From contig JADNRX010000737.1 of assembly GCA_015501595.1 (NCBI GenBank), positions 1 to 24,623 of the forward strand: 24,623 nucleotides of DNA, in the 5' to 3' direction. The stretch's first letter is position 1, and every line of letters starts with the position of its first letter. Position numbers and translations under genes: made by a program. Shown here piece by piece: positions 18,500 to 24,623 of this stretch. The notes under the pieces are model-generated. The model was not told the DNA's origin and searched no databases. It was given only the letters and a program-made list of their open reading frames with translations. The DNA is from Hymenopellis radicata (Eukaryota > Basidiomycota > Agaricomycetes > Agaricales > Physalacriaceae).

Positions 18500-18805
18500 C
18501 TGCATCCTGACGTTGATCTTAGACTTCTGTGGCGTTGAAACAGAACGAAGCTCGGGTATTTGGAAGGCTCTCCTCGGTGTCTAAGCTTGCACTGCACCGG
18601 AGTTAACGAGAAAGCCTCCACGGAGCTGCGATCGCCGGTGATCGATATTGGTGGGTCCAAGTTTTCTTTACTCGATTATTACGCGCTGAGTAGTATCCTC
18701 AGAATGCTGGCCCGGTATCATGTGTATACCCCGCTCGTGCTATGACACATACGCTGAATTGCGTTACAGGACGGTTTCCAGGTTGTGGCCCCTCTTCGCC
18801 AGAGT
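18500..18805 (+). repeat. Direct repeat DR-2 (wax-synthase middle part)
   Basis: Same-orientation copy of 12188-12495. Similarity begins at CTGCATCCTGACG and fades after CCTCTTCGCCAGAGTC. In W2 it continues into the C-terminal half of the gene, whereas in W1 it is preceded by the N-terminal half. Confidence 0.85.
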
Positions 18806-19505
18806 CTGAAGCAGTGTCTCGCCTGAAGGTGGAACGATGTTTTATGCGGATTTGCTAGCGGTACAGCGCTACGCCGTTTCGACTGTCGTTCACATCGCGG
18901 CTGGATTCCTTTTCCTGGATTTGATTTCGGCTACAATTTTTTTGCCTTGATCGCGGTAGGTGTCTTCCAAAACTCGCCCGCCGACTGGTCGCCTGTCATC
19001 GACCCGTGATGGTTTCGTTGTCCGCGCTGAAAAGTTATAGAATGAATGCACGAACTATGGGCAAGCGATGGCACCAGCTTTGGAGAGACACATTCTACAT
19101 CTATGACGGCTACCTTGGTGACAAAATTGCCGGCCTTGGAGGGTTGGGCATGTTCTTTGCATCGGGCTCTTTCAGGAGCTTGCGATATCGATGTACTCCA
19201 TGGGCGGAGGTTTCCTTATGAGCCTGTGATCTTCTTCGCTGCGCAGGCGGTGATCCTGTGTTTTGAAGGGTTATGGAAGTCCTTCACAGCACGAAGAGTG
19301 AGCGGACGGACTGGCCGCGTTCGGGTTTATTTTGTGATGATTGTGTTGGGCCAGCCAATGGGTACGTAAATCACGAACGGGTCAGGTTCTATCATTTACT
19401 GACTTTCTTGCAGTTGATTCGTGGCATTCAAGGGGTCTTGGAGGTGGACAATTTACATATTTTCAGCGCAACAAGACGTCTTCTGTTGTTGGTCTCTTAA
19501 GATGA
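18500..19505 (+). pseudogene. W2: C-terminal half of a wax-synthase-like MBOAT
   Basis: In shifting frames the sequence follows the C-terminal half of basidiomycete wax-synthase-domain proteins: FYADLLAVQRYAVSTVVHIA, NFFALIAVGVFQNSPADWSP, MGKRWHQLWRDTFYIYDGYL (19054-19113), GDKIAGLGGLGMFFASGSF, then YEPVIFFAAQAVILCFEGLW. A 52-nt intron (19362-19413, GTACGT…TTGCAG) correctly joins LGQPM to VDSWHSRGLGGG, and the ending …VVGLLR stops at 19503-19505. Frame changes occur near 18925, 19060, 19165 and 19210. The FHEL motif carrying the presumed catalytic His reads FQEL in the best frame. Living relatives transfer acyl groups to alcohols in the endoplasmic reticulum; this copy is dead. Its N-terminal half is missing, and the equivalent part lies in W1. 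Confidence 0.83.
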
Positions 19506-21180
19506 TGTCCAGGTTACGCCCTACCTCTCGCTGTTCCTTACTTTTTGTGGCGCCATGGTGGGGATGGGGTTGCGTCCTGAGAGTCTGGTTTCATTCGAGA
19601 CCTCTCGAAGGTTCATTGCGTTTAGCCGTAATATTTTCTCCTGTCCAGAGGACCCGCCGAAGGCGGATCCACAGGAAATTTTGACGCCACGATCGGCGCG
19701 GGAACTGTCCACTCCAACGACGTAGCCTCAACGTGCATTGGAAGGCAATGCCGTCGCGCCTAGGCATTTCATGCATTCTGATGAACGCTTGTGTACGCAT
19801 ACATGAAAGGAGATAATCTTGATATCGAAATCGTTCTGGGCCGCGAGACAATGTGTAGAGGCAGCGTGATCTAGTTTGATCATACTCATGGACCTTTGAC
19901 AGGTATGTGCAACTCTGTGGTCGTGCCTTGAGTTCTTCGTATGCTGAGTGAATGAATGTATAGTATGCTTATTTCTGGCTGAGCCTTGATATTGAACAGA
20001 GCGCCCGTTGTCATTTGAACGGTTCCGAGGCAATTATTGTCAGATGCGTACGTTATGCACGTTGGACGATACACCAGAATCTACGTCTTCCTCTCATCGA
20101 CGGCGATGTACGTGACAAGACCCCTCATTTCACGGCTCGATACCCAGTCCGAGTTACTTTTGAATATGATTCGCCATCGCTCGAGACGGAGTCGCAGTCT
20201 AGACGAAAATGACTCGGCACGAGATCTCTTGTTTTGAATGGGAAAACCATTCGTTGTCGCAGAAACGGTCACGTTGAAAGGACCAGACCAACAGCTCGTG
20301 GCTTCGTTCCTAAAAAAGCCTTTTAGAGTATCATCCAGGCAGCTTCAGGCCTGTCGCCGCGGTAGCATAATGTCCTTTCAATCACAGTTGTCCCACCACT
20401 CAATCCGTTTATCCTGTGCTTGCGTCACGAACCGCCACCATCGCCGCCCAAGTCACGAAGGATGCAGCACATGCGTGCGCCCACCAAAAAACCCTGGAAT
20501 TACGAACCTCCTCATATTGGTTTCGCGTCTCGTTCTTGGACAAATATCCATGATCCTTCGCCATCAACATCAACGGAAGTTGAACCGCTGGCGTTGCAGA
20601 TTGGCGCCGCTGGGCAAGGTGACGAAGCACGGTTTTGTTTTGACAAGTGCTTATTTCTCCAGTGCATACTAGATTGCCGAAGGAAGGAAGAATGACATCC
20701 CAGCGATTGTTGGACAACCGCCGAGTTCCGCACCACGCGTGTGTCCGGTCACACGTTGCAAAGCGCCGAGGACGGCCGCGGATCAGCTTCAACTCTATAC
20801 TTTTCTAAGTATGGACTCAACGATAACAATAGCTCATACTGTGGACTTTGAAAACTCCGTCGTTCTTGTAGGTTCTGATAGGGCTCGAAATCCGACGTTG
20901 ACGTCCTCTTGCCGTCTCACTAGGCTGCATCTTCGGGATTATGCTAAGCGCTGAAGTCAGTGCTCAACCGCCATGAGTATCTACATCCTGCAGTACAATT
21001 GACATTATTATGGGTTGCGTGTCAGCAAACGAGGTACCCGCTCAGCGCTCAGCTTCTAGGTCATAACGAGAATATTGACATTCAGCGCCAATAGATTTCC
21101 TCATTCCCTCATGGCCGTCTATTGGGACGGATTGAGCTTTCTCCCGGGTGTTCAAACTTGTCGTCTGAGTTTGAACAGAA
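19506..21180. other. Long stretch without a supported gene
   Basis: About 1.7 kb with only short overlapping frames on both strands. One plus-strand frame (20420-20695) contains KKPWNYEPPHIGFASRSW and a polar continuation. It has no consistent start or splice pattern, and I recognise nothing in it. The right end holds the promoter of the secreted-protein gene. Confidence 0.4.
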
Positions 21181-21183
21181 TCG

Positions 21184-21189
21184 TATAAA
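21184..21189 (+). promoter_or_regulatory. TATA box of the secreted-protein gene
   Basis: TATAAA within CGTATAAAGGCG lies about 70 bases before the proposed start codon, leaving a short leader that fits the split-ATG model. Confidence 0.6.
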
Positions 21190-21257
21190 GGCGACCGCAG
21201 ATGTCGATCCTATCCTCAAGTTCTACCTCTCTTTAGGACTCCCAGCACTTTTGAAAT

Positions 21258-21743
21258 AGTAGGCGCTCTCTATTCATCGACCGTCCTTGATGTATTCATT
21301 CTCACCCTCCAGTGCAATTCTCTACTCTCTTCGCTGCTCTCATCATGGCCGTTGTCGTCGACAGCGCCACGGTCCAGTTCTCGACTGGACTGAACTGCCA
21401 GTCGTTCTCGGAGACCTTCCAGGGAAGCTGCAACTTCTGCTCCGACCCTCCTGGCGGTAAGCCATTTTTCGCTTCCTTGTCTTTCGAACGACGTCAAACT
21501 CATCCCACTGCAGACTGGAGCTCGGTTTTGTTTTCCGGCATCGATAGCTCCAATCGTGTTACGGTGCACAACCAGGACGGCTGCACCCCCGCCTCGCAGG
21601 TCGGGCAAGGCTTCGGGCCTGCTTGCTGGAACCAAGGCGCTACCAAGCTTCGTTCCGCTTGGGTGGCGTGTCCCGGCCAGAAGTGGGTACACTGCGAAAG
21701 CCTGTGTGTCAGTTGGCTGATATACTTTGAACAGGATTGCTGA
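21258..21743 (+). CDS. Small secreted cysteine-rich protein (4 exons)
   Basis: Model: A of ATG at 21258; intron 21259-21312 (GTAGGC…CCTCCAG); exon 21313-21456; intron 21457-21513 (GTAAGC…CTGCAG); exon 21514-21686; intron 21687-21734 (GTACAC…GAACAG, branch CTGAT); exon 21735-21743. It encodes 108 residues. The N-terminus MQFSTLFAALIMAVVVDSA is a good signal peptide with a likely cut after DSA. The mature part has seven Cys (LNCQ, SCNFC, GCT, ACWN, ACPG, final DC). The genome has GTGCAATTC where ATGCAATTC is expected; splicing at the AG just before TG supplies the A, so the start codon is split by an intron. If that intron is not real, translation could begin at Met 21345, losing most of the signal. 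Role unknown; small secreted Cys-rich proteins of fungi are often cell-surface or host/environment-facing. Confidence 0.72.
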
Positions 21744-22120
21744 TAATCAGACGTTCGTTGGGGATAGCGCTGACATTGTTGATTGAAGGAAATCAATTCT
21801 AGGAAGTGAGTGAAAGAAATGAACGCGTCTTCTAGGTAGTGTACAGGTAGTCTTAGGGTTTCAATGTAAGAGTTGTTATCGTACGACAACACTACGAATC
21901 CCTGGGATTGAGTGTCTGCTTGTTCCTCGAGGCATGCGGCTCGACATACTGTCAGGCAAGGTCATCTTACGATTGACTTCCGCCTTCAGCGCAGACGAGG
22001 CGATTCGACACTCACTGTCTTGAGCTCTTAATGGAATTTTTTTGAGGATATTCTGTGCGTAATTCGATCATCGCGTTCAGAATCATACAGCAACATTTTG
22101 CGGACTATCATACTCCCAAG
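21744..22120. other. Intergenic between the secreted-protein gene and the inverted repeat
   Basis: No coding features seen. The region receives the 3' ends of two convergent genes. Confidence 0.4.
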
Positions 22121-23282
22121 CCAATGCAATTGCAAAGATTTATCGTTCATTTTATGTCCACGACATATCGTTCCTTCACCGCGTCTATGAACGCTTGATT
22201 CACTTCACCGCTTACACCAATATGGGTCAACTGTTTTGAGGATGCAAGTAGCTTCAGAATTGTGGCCTGATAACCTTCTTAGAGCAATGAATAGAAAGAA
22301 TCCAAGAAACTGACATTGTGAAATTTGCCGAGCACGATATTCTTCAGGACGCGAAGGTTCGGCGTATTCGGTAAGAGCTCTGGAAAGCATATCAGTGACA
22401 TACAGAACGAAGTGCGCTGAACACACTTTTCAAATCATGACCATCGAAACGAAAGCCTCGCAGTTCTTCAACTCCCTGACCAACTACAGTTATGGCCACA
22501 AGCAATCTGAACGACTCGTCCTGATACCACGTGCTCTGAGGGAAAGTGATTGAGCGGACGCCCGTGCAACACCGGAGAAAATTGTGCCCGTAAGCACCGA
22601 CGACGAGTTCCCGAACATGAGGAAACTTGTAGCCTTTCAGTCCCTCCCTTAGCGGCGTGGACACAGACTGGTCAGGGAGGCCCCAGACCTCCATTTTCGT
22701 CACATTGGTAAGCTTCGCGAGACAGGGAACGAGAACGGGCAAGAGATCCTGAAGGCCATAACCCAGATTGATTCGCACGGCTCTACACCATCACGGGAAG
22801 AAGATACGTTCATTGTAGCCGAAAGCATTCAGACTGGACGACTCACTTGACTAGGAGATGAACGTGTGGTAAGTCAGTGAGCACCTTGCTCTGGTTTAGT
22901 ACGTATTCCAACGATACGGGTCTCCACTCTATCCATAGAACAGTTAGATAAGAAACCACGTAAAAAAAGAAATTGTACGCCGGGCTGCACACGGTTGCGC
23001 GTTGTATCAAATACGCTCCATGTCTCTTCCAGAGTAATTGCTCGGAGATGAGTACACGTCCTCGAGAGTGCGAAGAGCGTGTCCTGTCGGTCATACCACC
23101 TACTGGTGGTGTTGAATTCGATAATGAGAAGAACGAGTTCGGTTGGAAGGGTGGAGAAGAGGTCGCGACCGGTACTTGCAGGAATGTCAGAGTTCTGCTT
23201 TCCACGCGCGCTTTTTTTTGCGCACGCTCCGGCACGGGCATCTGAGAGAAGAAGCCCAGAATGGTTCCAGGTTCGAGTCGAC
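22121..23282 (+). repeat. Inverted duplication, left arm
   Basis: Matches the reverse complement of 23367-24530 over about 1.16 kb with scattered substitutions and small indels. It covers the whole coding region of D1 plus short flanks. Similarity stops just past ATTGCATTGG at the outer edge (24530 / 22121). Confidence 0.88.
22147..23241 (-). CDS. F-box/LRR-like protein D1 (5 exons, 10-base gap in exon 1)
   Basis: Minus-strand exons: 23241-22993, 22928-22847, 22782-22427, 22379-22315 and 22266-22147. The introns are 64, 64, 47 and 48 nt, all GT..AG, the first with a CTAAC branch. They join one continuous homologous product: F-box STLPTELVLLIIEFNTTSRW…RTCTHLRAITLEETWSVF, then QWRPVSLEYVLNQSKVLTDL, leucine-rich-like segments (LTNVTKMEVWGLPDQSV, FPHVRELVVGAYGHNFLRCC, TPNLRVLKNIVLGKF) and the end KERYVVDIK. 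The ATG (MPVPERAQKKARVE) is followed by a 10-base deficit relative to D2 (near 23197), which throws the F-box out of frame. Adding ten bases would give exactly 293 residues. So the gene is otherwise intact but has a disabling N-terminal deletion, unless an unseen upstream start or splice bypasses it. Probable SCF substrate receptor. Confidence 0.7.
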
Positions 23283-23366
23283 TGATGTACACAGGGGTCG
23301 GTGTCGACCAGTAGTGAGCAAACAGAGTCACACTGGGTCACACCGCCCTGTTAAACTTGTACTTCT
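23283..23366. other. Spacer of the inverted duplication
   Basis: An 84-base unpaired centre between the two arms. It would hold the shared, bidirectional promoter of D1 and D2, which are head to head. No TATA box is evident. Confidence 0.5.
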
Positions 23367-24530
23367 CGACTCGAACTGGAACCATTCCTGGGCTTCGCTT
23401 GCTTCTCAGATGCCCGTGTCGGAGCATGCGCAAAAAAAGGCGCGCGTGGAAGAGATAGCTACAGAAAACTCTGACATTCCTACAAGTACCGGTCGCGACC
23501 TCTTCTCCACCCTTCCAACCGAACTCGTTCTTCTCATTATCGACTTCAACACCACCAGTAGGTGGTATGACCGACACGACACGCTCTTCGCACTCTCGAG
23601 GACGTGTACTCATCTCCGAGCAATTACTCTGGAAGAGACATGGAGCGTCTTTGATACAACGCGCAAACGTGGGCCGCGTACGATTTCTTTTGACTTGGTT
23701 GTGCGTGGTTTCTTATTCTGGGGTAGGGTACCGATCGTTGGAATGCGTAGTAAACCAGAGCAAGGTGCTCACTGAGTTGCCACACGTTCATCCCTAGTCA
23801 AGTGAGTCGTCCAGCCTTAATGGTTTCGCTACAATGAACGTATCTTCTTCCTGTGATGGTGTAGATCCGTGCGAGTCCGTCTGGATTATCTCCCTTCAGA
23901 TCTCTTGCCGTTCTCGTTCCCTGTCTCGCGAAGCTTACCAATGTGACGAAAATGGAGGTCCTCGGCCAGTCTGAGTCTGTTTCCACGCGCTAAGGAGGAC
24001 TGAAAGGCTACAAGTTTCCTCATGTTCGCGAACTTGTCGTCGGTGTTTACGGGCACAATTTTCTCCGATGTTGCACGGGCGTCCGCTCAATCACGGTTGA
24101 GCACTCTGCTTTAGGTACTACGACTACGAGGACGAGTCGATCAAATTGCTTGCGGCCATAACTGTAGTGGGTCAGGGAGTCGAAGAACTGCGAGGTTTTC
24201 GTTTCGATGGTCATGATTTGAAAAGTGTGTTCAGCGCACTTCGTTCTGTATGCCACTGATATCATGCTTGCCAGAGCTCTTACCGAATACGCCGAACCTT
24301 CGCGTCCTGCAGAATATCATGCTCGGCAAATTTCACAATGTCAGTTTCTTGGATTCTTTTTACTCATTGCTCTAAGAAGTTATCAGCACAATTCTGAAGC
24401 TACTTGCATCCTCAAAACAGTTGACCCATATTGGTGTAAGCGGTGCAGCGAATCAAGCGTTCATAGACGCGTTGAAGGAACGATATGTCGTGGAAGGGAA
24501 CTGAACGATGTATCTTTGAAATTGCATTGG
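23367..24530 (-). repeat. Inverted duplication, right arm
   Basis: Reverse-complement partner of 22121-23282. It carries the decayed copy D2. Confidence 0.88.
23410..24504 (+). pseudogene. D2: decayed inverted copy of the F-box gene
   Basis: The ATG at 23410 begins MPVSEHAQKKARVEEIATEN and runs in frame into the F-box (STLPTELVLLIIDFNTTSRW), so exon 1 (23410-23668) is intact where D1 is broken. After that it decays. Intron 1 has lost the CTAAC branch site. Exon 2 is six bases shorter and hits a TAG (CATCCCTAG against CATCTCCTAG in D1) through a one-base deletion. Single-base losses occur near 23988-24000. A rearranged patch at about 24092-24130 replaces the D1 sequence encoding ITFPQSTWYQDES. 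The homologous end (ERYVVEGN) stops at 24502-24504. Only a truncated F-box peptide could be made. Confidence 0.78.
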
Positions 24531-24623
24531 ACTACATACAATACCGCCGCGTTCTGGGACACGTTTCATGACGTTCGTTCGCTTGAAACATCGGCTACTG
24601 GCTTTCATCAGCAATGACAGCGC

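Noticed and set aside
12188..18805. The two wax-synthase blocks as LTRs of an element
   Set aside because: The roughly 300-bp direct repeats lack TG…CA ends and a target duplication, and they continue into different halves of one gene family, so gene duplication explains them better.
22205..22426. Open frame with CSAHFVLYVTDMLSRALTEY on the minus strand, repeated at 24225 on the plus strand
   Set aside because: It looked conserved because both arms carry it, but it crosses intron 3 and the next exon of D1 in the wrong frame. The spliced frame (TPNLRVLKNIVLGKF) is the coding one.
1..24623. CRISPR arrays, bacterial-type operons or riboswitches
   Set aside because: No regularly spaced short repeats, ribosome-binding sites or polycistronic gene spacing are present, and the introns show this is eukaryotic DNA.

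Overview
The window reads as nuclear DNA of a filamentous basidiomycete, most likely an agaricomycete. Introns are about 45-65 nt with GT..AG ends and CTRAY-like branch sites. The recognisable families are typical of mushroom-forming fungi: divergent F-box/leucine-rich proteins, a wax-synthase-like membrane O-acyltransferase, a DUF262 relic and a small cysteine-rich secreted protein. There are no bacterial-type operons, rRNA or confident tRNA genes. It looks like an accessory, fast-decaying region: intact genes are interleaved with duplicates, frameshifted copies and a transposon.

Layout. 1-2220 holds no gene I can defend. 2221-10615 is a plus-strand F-box-like cluster: A1 (2221-3333), B1 (3933-5269, one frameshift), B2 (5796-7101, two frameshifts), a DUF262 relic (about 7292-7680), an orphan exon (7948-8076), A2 (8252-9325) and C (9546-10615). 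A1/A2 and B1/B2 are paralogous pairs, and a promoter-like repeat (5421-5525 and 8083-8215) hints at a lost member. 10818-11352 (minus) is an intact two-TM protein with PY motifs. 11811-19505 is mostly broken: the N-terminal half of a wax-synthase-like gene (W1) and its C-terminal half (W2) lie 6 kb apart and share a roughly 300-bp direct repeat. Between them are a minus-strand gene G with a reading-frame break, a gene fragment E, and a complete 3054-bp DNA transposon (14259-17312) with long TIRs and an 8-bp target duplication AAGTTGCA. 21258-21743 is a small secreted cysteine-rich protein whose start codon appears to be split by an intron. 22121-24530 is a large inverted duplication of an F-box/LRR gene (D1 minus, D2 plus) around an 84-bp spacer.

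How the genes relate. They do not form a pathway. F-box proteins would act as substrate receptors of SCF ubiquitin ligases, and the PY-motif membrane protein could be an adaptor for a Rsp5-type ligase. The repeated loss of frame in duplicates suggests birth-and-death evolution, although some single-base gaps could be sequencing errors. I found no clear new multi-gene system. The best leads are the transposon with palindromic subterminal hairpins, the split start codon, the split wax synthase and the inverted F-box pair.
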